Of a DNA stretch of 25,220 nucleotides, positions 14,587 through 22,527 are shown piece after piece. Below the pieces are notes generated by a model. The model was not told where the DNA came from. It did not search any database and saw only the letters and a program-made list of their open reading frames with translations. Origin of the DNA: Prevotella sp. UBA3288 (GTDB lineage Bacteria; Bacteroidota; Bacteroidia; Bacteroidales; Bacteroidaceae); assembly GCA_002361655.1 (NCBI GenBank), contig DETM01000018.1, positions 3,442 to 28,661 on the forward strand. The letters are read 5' to 3'. Numbering within the stretch: the first letter of the stretch is position 1; each line of letters opens with the position of its first letter. The translations under genes were made by a program, and so were the position numbers.

Positions 14587-14621
14587 AGTTTAGAGTTTAA
14601 AGTTTAGAGTTTAGAGGTTAG
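14587..14621. repeat. Heptamer tandem array AGTTTAG
   Basis: Five units: AGTTTAG, AGTTTAA, AGTTTAG, AGTTTAG, AGGTTAG. The last supplies the stop codon of the minus-strand ABC ATPase gene (14618-14620). Confidence 0.9.
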
Positions 14622-15445
14622 GGATGAGAGGCGGTTTTCACACGGATGGTGAGCGTCGTGGCATCGAACGTGATGTCCTGGCTGCGCTCTATGAAACGCC
14701 GTAGTGCACCATTGGCCGCCAATTCGTGGGGTGTTCCTATCTCCAGTGGTTTACGGGGAGTGCCTGCCTCCTGTCCGTTGTCACGGCTCATCAGCCAGAT
14801 GGTGTCAGCCACCTGCAGGGCTAGTTCGAGGTCGTGGGTAGAGAGGAACACCGTCTTCTGTGCCTGCCGGCTGATGCGTCTGAGCAGGAGCAGCATCTCC
14901 ACCTTGCTGGGATAGTCGAGGAAAGCCGTCGGCTCGTCTAAATATATAATAGGTGTCTGTTGTGCCAGTGCCTTGGCTATCATCACCTTCTGCCGCTCAC
15001 CGTCGCTGAGGGTGTTGACATGGCGGTCGGCCAGATGGCTGATGCCTGTCATCAAGATGGCCTCATTGCAGGCGGCACGGTCAGCCTCGTCGAGTCCGCC
15101 CCAGAAACCGGTATATGGAGCGCGCCCCATCTCCACCAGTTCGCGGGTCGTCATCTGCTGTACGTCGGGTTTCTCTGTCAGCACGATACCAATGGTGCGG
15201 GCCAACTCGTGGTCGGTATAGTCTGTCAGCGGACGGCCCTCCAGCAAGACCGTTCCGCTGAGTGATGGCTGAAAGGCTGCCAATGTGCGCAACAATGTAG
15301 ACTTGCCCACGCCGTTCTCGCCCAGCAGACATGTGAGGCACCCTTTCTGAAGCGTGGCTGTCAGTCCCTCGGCAATGGGCTTCAAGCCATGTTTCGTCTT
15401 ATAGCCGATGCTGAGGTTGGAGAGTTCTACCGAAGGCGTTGCCAT
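14618..15445 (-). CDS. FecE/BtuD-type ABC transporter ATP-binding protein (orphan)
   Basis: This 275-residue cytoplasmic ATPase is of the class that drives uptake of iron chelates, haem or cobalamin. Walker A is GENGVGKST (42-50), the signature is LSDGE (146-150), Walker B is IIYLDEP (166-172) and the switch His is His204 in STHDLE. The frame is open upstream to 15667, but that would lie inside the pectinase gene, so the ATG at 15445 is used. It leaves one base after the pectinase stop and gives the normal family N-terminus. No permease or binding-protein gene is in view, so its partners must be elsewhere. Its placement behind a pectinase is odd and suggests translational coupling without an obvious shared function. 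Confidence 0.88.
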   Translation of the reverse strand: MATPSVELSNLSIGYKTKHGLKPIAEGLTATLQKGCLTCLLGENGVGKSTLLRTLAAFQPSLSGTVLLEGRPLTDYTDHELARTIGIVLTEKPDVQQMTTRELVEMGRAPYTGFWGGLDEADRAACNEAILMTGISHLADRHVNTLSDGERQKVMIAKALAQQTPIIYLDEPTAFLDYPSKVEMLLLLRRISRQAQKTVFLSTHDLELALQVADTIWLMSRDNGQEAGTPRKPLEIGTPHELAANGALRRFIERSQDITFDATTLTIRVKTASHP

Positions 15446-15446
15446 A

Positions 15447-18400
15447 TTATTTCCTGACGATTTTCTTTCCATCACGGATGATGACTGAAGAGGGATGTGT
15501 GCCCACTGTGGCAGGATGGACAGGACGGCCCAGTATGTCGAAAGTTGCCGATGACTGACCATTGGCGTGTATCGGCGTGATGCCCACAGTGCTGTCGGTG
15601 TCGGCAGGACGGCCCAACACGCCGTTGGCAGAAATGCTGCGCACGACGACCTGGCTGCCTGCTGCATAAGGTGCCGTCTGCTCTGTGGTCAGTGTGGCCT
15701 TGCCGCTGACGACCAGTAGGAAACAGACAGCCTGACCGGTCTGGTCTTCCCACGACATACGGTCGCCACTGATGGTCACCAAGGGTGCGGGCAAGATGGT
15801 ACCCACGCCGTCGGCATCCCACTGGTCGTTGCCGCTGAGCACATTGCGGATGGTATAGGCGTCAGCCTCGGGTGCTGTGAGCACAGCCTTGCTGGTGCCG
15901 GTTTTGCCGTCGGCAGTGAATGTGGTCTTGCGCTGCGAGAGGTCAACGGCATTGCCATTGGCATCCAGCGTTCCATATTCTGCCATTTGCCTGGGCAGAC
16001 CGTTCATGTCGCGCCAGCCGGGAGCGGTGATGGTAACGTCTTCTGCCAGGCGGGTGTCGATAAACGACACCATCGGCGTGTCGCCCCAGGGACGGCCCAG
16101 GTCGGTGGTGGCCGGCGCGTCGACAGACTTCGTGATGTAGGCATCGCGGAAGACATAGCCCCACGTAGGATTGATGTGGCTGGGGGCGACAATGACGTTG
16201 GTGGTATTGGTGAGCACCAGTGTGTCGCGGTCGAAGAATACGTCGCCGGCATTATAGATGAAGTCGGTGGTGCCGCTGATGCGGCATTCGCGCACCAGGT
16301 GGCGCTGACCGCTCTTGCCGGTGCGGTAGGTGTCCTGCCAGCCCTCGATGCTACATTGAGTCACGCTGATGCGGTCGCCCAGGGTGTAGAGGGCCAGGGC
16401 CTGCTTGCCTGCCCCGTAGGTGTTGCGGATGGTGAGGTTGTCCAGCGTTACGTCGCTGGCATTGACATAGACGGTGGCCGTCTTGCCCAGATTGCCGTTG
16501 TCGTCTTTGCTTTTATTGTCGGTGATGACGACGGCATGGCGGTTCTCGCCGGTCAGATGGATATAGGGTTTGCTGATCTCTACATGCTCCTGATAGGTGC
16601 CGGCCTTTACTAATATATAATAAGGTGTATCCTGCGTAGCCGTCTGTTCGGCAGCAGCCACTGCCTCGCCGATGGTCTTGTAGGCAGAGACGTCTGTCGG
16701 GTCGACGATGGCGTTGAAGAGAAGGCGCTTCTCCACGTTTTTTTTCTGCTTGTAGGGCGTGAGGTCGATAGTACCGTCGGCCACACCGTTGAGGAACACC
16801 TCGAGGTTGGAGTAGCCGCTGGCCGTCAGCCGGTAGCCGTCGGCAGCATCGTTGGGGTTCAGGCCGTTGGCCGTCTCGTAGGCATCGGGCAGTCCGTCCA
16901 GGTCGGTGTCCTGCATCAGTTGTTCATCGTCATCCATTCCCAGCCAGGGCCACATGGTGGTCTTCACAGTCTGGCCGGTAGCCTCGTCGAGGGCATAGAA
17001 CTCGTCGCTGCGCTCCAGGGTGATGTCGGCAGGCGAGTTGATGATGCCCAGCCCGCGCTCCAGCACTCCGGCGGCAGAGCGTCCGCCATACTGCGGGTCG
17101 ACCACGCCGGCCGCCTCGTCCAGCAACCTCCGGTCCACCTCGTCGTAGCGGGGCAGTGAGGCACCTGCTCTCTTGGTGACAAGGGCAAAGGCGTCATCGG
17201 CGGTCTCTGTGGTGGAGAGTCCGCTGCTGACGGACTGCTCCTGCAGCACATACTGGTTGTAGATGGTCTGCGAGCAACCGTCCTCGGTGTCGAAGGCGCG
17301 GTCGGCACTCGCGGTGGTGAATCCGTAGAGGTTGTCGGCATTGACCTTCTGCAGCACGGCATCGCTCCACACGGCGGTGGCGGGGGCGAACTTGCTGCCC
17401 GTCTCAAACTTGTTGCCTGCTAGCAGCCACTGACCCAGTCCGCGTCCGGTCGACGAGGCACCGGCGAAGTAGCGGCTGTTTTTGACATTCTGCTGAGTGG
17501 TGGGACCGGGACGGAAATAGTTGTTCAGCATATATACGCGGTTGTATGAGTTGCCCTGGTTGATGTCTTTATAGCATTCGCCGCCGTAGATGCTGTTGGG
17601 CTTGCCCCAGTTGAAGATGACGTTGTTCACGAACTCGTTGTCCACGAACTGGTCGTGCTCGCCGGGGGTGTTGCTCTGGTTGCGCACACCGTTGAAGCGG
17701 GGTGTGCGGTTGTTGACGTTCGAAATGAGACAGTGGTGCATCGTGCCGTGCTCGCCGCCCCACTGGGTGGCATAGGCACGTGCCCCCTTGTCGTTCTTCG
17801 AGTTGTAGAGACCCTCGCTGATGATGGTCCACTGCACGGTGGTCGAGTCGCAGTCGTACATCGTCAGGTTCTCCTCCATCGACCATGTGAGTGAGCAGTG
17901 GTCGAGGATGACGTGGTGGGTGTTCTCCACGTCGAGTGATGTCATCGACTTGTTGGGCAGGTCGCCGGCACGGAAACGGACGTAGCGCACGATGACGTTG
18001 GGCTTCGTAATCTTCAGGGGATAGCCCGCGATGCATATGCCACCGCCGGGAGCCGTCTGTCCGTCGATGGTCACATTGGCGCAGTTCAGCGAGAGTGTCG
18101 ACGTGAGGTAGATGGTGCCGCAGGTGCGGAAGAGCACGGTGCGCGGCGTGTCGTCGCCGTCGTTCAGTGCCCAGCGCAGGGTGCCCTCCACCAGCGCATT
18201 ACCGGGGCAGTCGTCGTTGCGGGTGACATAGTACACCCTTGCCCCACGGCCGTCAATCATGCGGCCGCCGGTGGTGAAGCGGCCGAAGCCCTCGGCACCG
18301 GGGAAGGCCACGAGGTCGGCCTTGTAGCCCTCGATCATGGCGAAACAGGCCTTCACCGTCATGTCGGCAGCAAGGGTCACCGTGTACTGGGCATCGGTCG

Positions 18401-19493
18401 ACAGCACCGTGCCTGCGTCGTCCTGCCAGTTGACGAAATAGTGACCCTTGGCGGCTTCTGCCGTCAGCGTCACCGTTGTGCCGGCGTTGAAGGTGGCCTG
18501 CTGTGTGTTGTAGGAGACGTTGCCCGTAATGCCGCTGATGCTGACGGAGCCCATGCCAGCCGAAGCCGCGGTCACGCCGTAGGTCAGGGTGGCCTCGGGC
18601 AGTTTTGAGAAGCGTGCTTCCACCTGCGTGTCTTCCTTTATATTAAAGGTATGTGGATTCTGCTGAGAGACGAGCGTGCCGCTCTGATACCAGCCTTCGA
18701 AGGCATAGCCCGTGTTGGCCTTTGCCGTACAGGTGACATTGTCGCCGGTGACCACTGATGTCTCGGCAGGACTCACCGTGCCTGCTCCCTCAGGACTGAT
18801 CGTGGCCCTGAAACTGCTTGTCTGCACCGTGCCGCCCAGCGTGGCCGTTCCCGTCAGCGTCACGTTGCCTACGGCAATCTGGTTGTTGTAGCCCTTCACC
18901 ATACGGATGGCCACCACCCAGGCATCCTTGCCGGCTGTCACGTCAGCGGGCAGGTCGTAACTCAGGTCGTCATACTGGGCGTTGACGCCACTATGGCTCT
19001 TGATGGTGCCCAGGCTGTAGGTCTGCGTGGTGGCACCGTCGGCATTCAACTTGCGCACCTCGGCCTCGAAGGCATCCTTGCCGTCGCTCGTCCAGGCAGC
19101 AATGCTCAGGCTGACCTTTGTGGGGGCAAATGTCAGGTCGCCTGTAGGCTTCACCGTCAGCAGCACGCCGTAGTCGTCAGAGCCGTCGGAGGCCCCTGCC
19201 GACTTGAAGCGCAGTATCTTCAGGCCCGTCTGCTTGGTAACATAGTTGGCGGGCGTGATGGTGTTCTGGAAGTTCCATTTTGCGCCAAACGTGACGTTGG
19301 TCGCCAGCATACTCGACACGTCGGTGCCTTCGCAGGTGATGGTCGATGCCGTCGCCTGATTGTAGGTGGCAGAACCGACGGTCAGATCCTTGATGGTCTT
19401 GTCGAGTGGCCAATGTACGGTCACGGTGGCTGTCTGGGCCCATGCTCCCAGCGTCAACAGGGCAGTGGTCAGCAGTATAAACAGTCTTCTCAT
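15447..19493 (-). CDS. Secreted pectate lyase (PL1) - pectin methylesterase (CE8) fusion with C-terminal sorting-like tail
   Basis: This 1348-residue protein has a signal peptide (1-20, ending WAQ) and a beta-rich N-terminal domain (about 21-225). Two InlB-like repeats follow (about 227-296 and 303-385). The PL1 beta-helix (about 393-850) has VILDHCSLTWS (527-537) and RTPRF (596-600). Next is an Asp-rich calcium-type linker, DTDLDGLPDAYE (862-873). The CE8 domain (about 921-1222) has Gln1031, Gln1053, Asp1054 (GWQDTY), Asp1077 (TTDFIY) and Arg1134/Trp1136 (LGRPW), matching known pectin methylesterase catalytic residues. The tail (about 1300-1348, FDILGRPV then VIIRDGKKIV) resembles a type IX secretion sorting domain. 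The esterase would remove methyl groups so the lyase can cleave the demethylated chain. It has a strong promoter at 19532-19563. Confidence 0.93.
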   Translation of the reverse strand: MRRLFILLTTALLTLGAWAQTATVTVHWPLDKTIKDLTVGSATYNQATASTITCEGTDVSSMLATNVTFGAKWNFQNTITPANYVTKQTGLKILRFKSAGASDGSDDYGVLLTVKPTGDLTFAPTKVSLSIAAWTSDGKDAFEAEVRKLNADGATTQTYSLGTIKSHSGVNAQYDDLSYDLPADVTAGKDAWVVAIRMVKGYNNQIAVGNVTLTGTATLGGTVQTSSFRATISPEGAGTVSPAETSVVTGDNVTCTAKANTGYAFEGWYQSGTLVSQQNPHTFNIKEDTQVEARFSKLPEATLTYGVTAASAGMGSVSISGITGNVSYNTQQATFNAGTTVTLTAEAAKGHYFVNWQDDAGTVLSTDAQYTVTLAADMTVKACFAMIEGYKADLVAFPGAEGFGRFTTGGRMIDGRGARVYYVTRNDDCPGNALVEGTLRWALNDGDDTPRTVLFRTCGTIYLTSTLSLNCANVTIDGQTAPGGGICIAGYPLKITKPNVIVRYVRFRAGDLPNKSMTSLDVENTHHVILDHCSLTWSMEENLTMYDCDSTTVQWTIISEGLYNSKNDKGARAYATQWGGEHGTMHHCLISNVNNRTPRFNGVRNQSNTPGEHDQFVDNEFVNNVIFNWGKPNSIYGGECYKDINQGNSYNRVYMLNNYFRPGPTTQQNVKNSRYFAGASSTGRGLGQWLLAGNKFETGSKFAPATAVWSDAVLQKVNADNLYGFTTASADRAFDTEDGCSQTIYNQYVLQEQSVSSGLSTTETADDAFALVTKRAGASLPRYDEVDRRLLDEAAGVVDPQYGGRSAAGVLERGLGIINSPADITLERSDEFYALDEATGQTVKTTMWPWLGMDDDEQLMQDTDLDGLPDAYETANGLNPNDAADGYRLTASGYSNLEVFLNGVADGTIDLTPYKQKKNVEKRLLFNAIVDPTDVSAYKTIGEAVAAAEQTATQDTPYYILVKAGTYQEHVEISKPYIHLTGENRHAVVITDNKSKDDNGNLGKTATVYVNASDVTLDNLTIRNTYGAGKQALALYTLGDRISVTQCSIEGWQDTYRTGKSGQRHLVRECRISGTTDFIYNAGDVFFDRDTLVLTNTTNVIVAPSHINPTWGYVFRDAYITKSVDAPATTDLGRPWGDTPMVSFIDTRLAEDVTITAPGWRDMNGLPRQMAEYGTLDANGNAVDLSQRKTTFTADGKTGTSKAVLTAPEADAYTIRNVLSGNDQWDADGVGTILPAPLVTISGDRMSWEDQTGQAVCFLLVVSGKATLTTEQTAPYAAGSQVVVRSISANGVLGRPADTDSTVGITPIHANGQSSATFDILGRPVHPATVGTHPSSVIIRDGKKIVRK

Positions 19494-19531
19494 ACTCTTT
19501 TGATTCTTTGTTTTAGTTTCGATTCATGGTG

Positions 19532-19563
19532 CAAAGATAGTGCAAAGCGAGCGAAAAACCAAA
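19532..19563 (-). promoter_or_regulatory. Promoter of the pectinase - ABC ATPase pair
   Basis: On the minus strand TTTG (19563-19560) is followed by 20 bases and then TATCTTTG (19539-19532), 38 bases before the ATG. It is divergent from the phosphatase promoter, with only 25 bases between the two. Confidence 0.8.
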
Positions 19564-19588
19564 GGAAAACTTGTTTTTTGCTAAAAAA

Positions 19589-19620
19589 TTTGGTAGGTTC
19601 AGAATTTCTACTTATCTTTG
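19589..19620 (+). promoter_or_regulatory. Promoter of the PP2C phosphatase block
   Basis: TTTG (19589-19592) is followed by 20 bases and then TATCTTTG (19613-19620). It places transcription start near 19627 and excludes the in-frame TTG at 19618; translation therefore starts at the ATG at 19645. Confidence 0.8.
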
Positions 19621-19644
19621 TCCGCTACAATTAATATCCGGATT

Positions 19645-20937
19645 ATGAGAATTCAACTATTTCAGCCGCAGGCCATCTATGAGATGGGAGGACGTACGAA
19701 CCAGGAGGACTGTATCTATCCGCAGAAAGGGAAGGCCACCGACGAGAACCGCGTGTTTGTGGTTTGCGACGGCATGGGCGGTATGGATAAAGGCGAAGTG
19801 GCCAGTGCTGCTGTCTGCGGTGCGCTGAGCAAGGTGTGCGAGAACCTCTATAAGGACGACCGGCCTTTCACCGACGACATGTTCCGGCAGGCAGTCCAGC
19901 AGGCTTATGATGCCCTGGATGCTGCCGATGAGAAACATGAGGGGTCGATGGGCACCACGATGACTTTCATCTGCTTCCATGCCGGTGGCTGTCTGGTGGC
20001 TCATATCGGCGATAGCCGTATCTATCATCTGCGTCCGTCGATGGGCTATCCCGAAGGTGTACGTTTCCGTTCCCGCGACCATTCGCTGGTGCAGCAACTG
20101 TACGACCTGGGTGAACTGAGTTACTATGGGATGGCCACCTCGCCACGAAAAAATATCATACTCAAGGCCATGCAGCCCCATCAGGACCAGCGTACCAAAC
20201 CTACCTTTGCTCATATCACAGATGTGAAACCGGGCGACTATTTCTATCTCTGTACTGATGGTATGCTGGAGCAGATGGACGATGACGAGTTGCTCAGCAT
20301 TGTGGGCAACGCCGACAAGACCGACGAGGAGAAAGTGGCGCAACTCATAGAGTTGACTAAAAACAATGCCGACAACCACTCTGCCTATCTGTTGAAAGTA
20401 AAAGATGTGGAGTTAGACCCCGTGGCCGACAACTCGCTGTTGAGCGACGAAAACGAACTGCGTGCCAAGAACAAGGCGCTGAACGATACCCGCAAGGGCG
20501 AAGCGTGGAGCGAAGAGACAGCACAGCCGGAGGCTCCCGTTCAGAAGGATTCCGTCGCTGCTTCCCAGCCTGCACCCCAGCGGCTGTCTGCGCCGGAAAG
20601 CAGAAAAAAGAACCTCTTACCTTATGGCATCATGGCCGCCTTGGCTGTCATGATGTTCCTCGTCGGTACCGCACTCGGTGTGTGGCTGTTCTTCTTCAAG
20701 GGCAAGGCGCAACCGGAGGTGACCGACTCCACCCTGCAGGACACTGTCAAGACCGTTCCTGCTGTTGCCGTTTCTACGGATACTGTCTCAACGGATAGCA
20801 TTCCAAGGGATACTCTCAACCGTGTGAAAGAAACAGAAGCGGCGGATACTGTCAACCGTATAAAAGGAGCAGAAACAAAGGATACACCTGGGCAACAGGA
20901 AGTGCCGACAGAGACAATCAAGCCAGGTGACCTATAA
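19645..20937 (+). CDS. Membrane-anchored PP2C-type serine/threonine phosphatase
   Basis: This 430-residue protein has an N-terminal PPM/PP2C domain (about 1-252). It carries the metal-binding set: Asp22 (TNQEDC), CDGMGGMDKGE (41-51), GTTMT (103-107), HIGDSRIYHL (120-129), LCTDG with Asp205, and ADN (242-244). A Pro/Ser/Thr linker leads to one membrane helix (about 326-351). Then comes an outside tail of about 80 residues rich in Asp, Thr and Ser, with a 12-residue tandem duplication. Such phosphatases reverse Hanks-type kinase phosphorylation in the cytoplasm; no kinase gene is in the window. It heads a three-gene block with a single-pass membrane protein (46-base gap) and a coiled-coil lipoprotein. 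The periplasmic tail on a cytoplasmic phosphatase suggests envelope sensing, which is inference. Confidence 0.9.
   Translation: MRIQLFQPQAIYEMGGRTNQEDCIYPQKGKATDENRVFVVCDGMGGMDKGEVASAAVCGALSKVCENLYKDDRPFTDDMFRQAVQQAYDALDAADEKHEGSMGTTMTFICFHAGGCLVAHIGDSRIYHLRPSMGYPEGVRFRSRDHSLVQQLYDLGELSYYGMATSPRKNIILKAMQPHQDQRTKPTFAHITDVKPGDYFYLCTDGMLEQMDDDELLSIVGNADKTDEEKVAQLIELTKNNADNHSAYLLKVKDVELDPVADNSLLSDENELRAKNKALNDTRKGEAWSEETAQPEAPVQKDSVAASQPAPQRLSAPESRKKNLLPYGIMAALAVMMFLVGTALGVWLFFFKGKAQPEVTDSTLQDTVKTVPAVAVSTDTVSTDSIPRDTLNRVKETEAADTVNRIKGAETKDTPGQQEVPTETIKPGDL
20809..20880 (+). repeat. 36-bp tandem duplication in the phosphatase tail
   Basis: Two 36-base units encode DTLNRVKETEAA and DTVNRIKGAETK in the extracytoplasmic tail, and a third begins with DT. 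The frame is kept. Confidence 0.75.
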
Positions 20938-20983
20938 TACATTATTTATATATTAATAATATAGACCCCAACATTAGATACTT

Positions 20984-21643
20984 ATGGAGAATGATTTTCA
21001 GACAAGACTGCACGACCCGCAGAATAACCAGTCGTCAGTCAACGACGATTCAAAGACAGTAATCGGCGGTCGGAAGGCACCATTGGGACATGACATCAGT
21101 TCCATGCCACCTAAGAAAAAGGGCTTCAACAAAAAACTGCTGTTGTTGCTGTTGATACCCGTGGTACTCATCTTGCTTGCCGTCATTGGCGTGGCTGGTT
21201 ATTTCGTGGCAACGAAATACCTGGACTTCGGAGGCACGGAGACAACGACCACAGTGGCTGACCAAAGAGATTTCTCACCAACAGAGGCTATCGACGAACT
21301 GGCCATGCTCAACCTGTCGCTTTCCAGAATTCAGGAAATAGAGAAAAATGTGATTCACACCGGAGCCGCTGCCGATGAGGAAAGGCTCAACCGACGCCTC
21401 ATCGCACTGAAGCACCTCTATACCAATGAATTTCTGCGCGACACCCACTCCGTGCAGAATCTGCGCAATGTCTATCTGCTCTATTCCGAAGACTTCTCGG
21501 AGACACAGCAGAACGCGTTCAAATGGTTCTTCAGCCTGCCCGACAGCAAGCAGATACAGTATGAATACGTGCAGGGTGGTATCAGCGACTTCGATGACTT
21601 CCGTCGTAAGGTGGAGTCGGAGATGAGCAATGAGAGACAATAA
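20984..21643 (+). CDS. Single-pass membrane protein of unknown function, 219 aa
   Basis: I do not recognise a named family. The N-terminal 50 residues are polar and cytoplasmic by the positive-inside rule (PPKKKGFNKK before the helix) and contain DDSKTVIGG. One membrane helix spans about 51-75. The periplasmic part (about 80-219) is mostly helical with no cysteines and has LSLSRIQEIEKNVIHTG and NAFKWFFSLPDSKQ. It lies 46 bases after the phosphatase and 26 before the lipoprotein, so all three are probably cotranscribed. The Thr in SKTVIGG is a possible phosphosite for the neighbouring phosphatase; that is speculation from proximity. The 46-base spacer before it holds an AT hairpin (arms 20941-20946 and 20955-20960). 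Confidence 0.75.
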   Translation: MENDFQTRLHDPQNNQSSVNDDSKTVIGGRKAPLGHDISSMPPKKKGFNKKLLLLLLIPVVLILLAVIGVAGYFVATKYLDFGGTETTTTVADQRDFSPTEAIDELAMLNLSLSRIQEIEKNVIHTGAAADEERLNRRLIALKHLYTNEFLRDTHSVQNLRNVYLLYSEDFSETQQNAFKWFFSLPDSKQIQYEYVQGGISDFDDFRRKVESEMSNERQ

Positions 21644-21669
21644 TTGTTAGAAAATAAAAAAGAAAAGCA

Positions 21670-22527
21670 ATGAAAAAGATTTTGTATTTTGTGTGTGCCG
21701 TCGCCATCACGGCACTGACCGGCTGTGGCGGAGGAAAAGGTGGTAATTGGGAAAACGAGAGAGACTCTGTGATGAACGTGAACGAGCAGCAGCGACAGGT
21801 GCTCGACGACTTGACGGCTACACTGGTAGAGGTGTCGTCGAGTCTCGACTCGATTGCCGTTGGCGAGGGCATGCTGAGGGAGTCAAACGAAGGACCGGTG
21901 TTGACCAAGCGCCAGATGCTCGACAATATCGCGGCCTTCAAGGAGACACTTGCAGCCAATAAGGAGCGACTGGCAGAACTGGAACGCCAACTGGCCGGGC
22001 GCAGCGACGAACTGGCTAAACTCGGCAGGATTGTCAAGCACCTGAACGAGGAACTGGCCGCCAAAGAGGCCCGTATCAACCAACTGGAGGAGGAACTGCA
22101 GAGTGCCAATGCCAATATCGACCGGATGCGCTCGGAGATGAACGATATGACGACGACCATCGGTTCGCAGCAGGATGAGATTAACACCCAGCGTGAGACC
22201 ATGCAGACACAGGATGCTGCCCTCAATACTGCCTATTATATTATCGGTACCAAGCGTGAACTGAAAGACAAGGGACTCGTCTCCGGTGGCAACATCTTCA
22301 AGAAGAAGAAGGTGAACTACGGTTCTATCGATGAGGCTCTCTTTGAGAAAATCGATATCCGTGAGGTCACCGAACTGACCATTCCCAGCAAGAAGGTGAA
22401 GGTGCTCACTGAGATGCCCGAAGATGCCTACACCATCACTAATAACGGCAACAGCAGTGTGCTTCGAATCACGAATGTGAGCCGCTTCTGGGGTGTCAGC
22501 AACTTCCTGATCATTCAGATAGACTAA
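21670..22527 (+). CDS. Coiled-coil lipoprotein, Cbp1-like
   Basis: This 285-residue protein has a lipoprotein signal with LTGC, lipidated Cys19 and a following GGGKGG linker, which in Bacteroidetes can favour surface export. A long coiled coil spans about 95-185, rich in Glu, Leu, Ala and Lys heptads. The C-terminal domain has AYYIIGTKRELKDKGLV, FEKIDIREVTEL, KKVKVLTEMP and FWGVSNFLIIQID. This layout matches proteins I know as the Cbp1 family (collagen-binding adhesin named in Bacteroides fragilis); the match is from memory and collagen binding should not be assumed. Third gene of the phosphatase block. Its TAA overlaps the stop codon of the convergent SulP gene. Confidence 0.8.
   Translation: MKKILYFVCAVAITALTGCGGGKGGNWENERDSVMNVNEQQRQVLDDLTATLVEVSSSLDSIAVGEGMLRESNEGPVLTKRQMLDNIAAFKETLAANKERLAELERQLAGRSDELAKLGRIVKHLNEELAAKEARINQLEEELQSANANIDRMRSEMNDMTTTIGSQQDEINTQRETMQTQDAALNTAYYIIGTKRELKDKGLVSGGNIFKKKKVNYGSIDEALFEKIDIREVTELTIPSKKVKVLTEMPEDAYTITNNGNSSVLRITNVSRFWGVSNFLIIQID

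Noticed and set aside
15446..15667. Upstream extension of the ABC ATPase by 74 codons
   Set aside because: Lies wholly inside the pectinase coding sequence; family N-terminus begins at the ATG at 15445.
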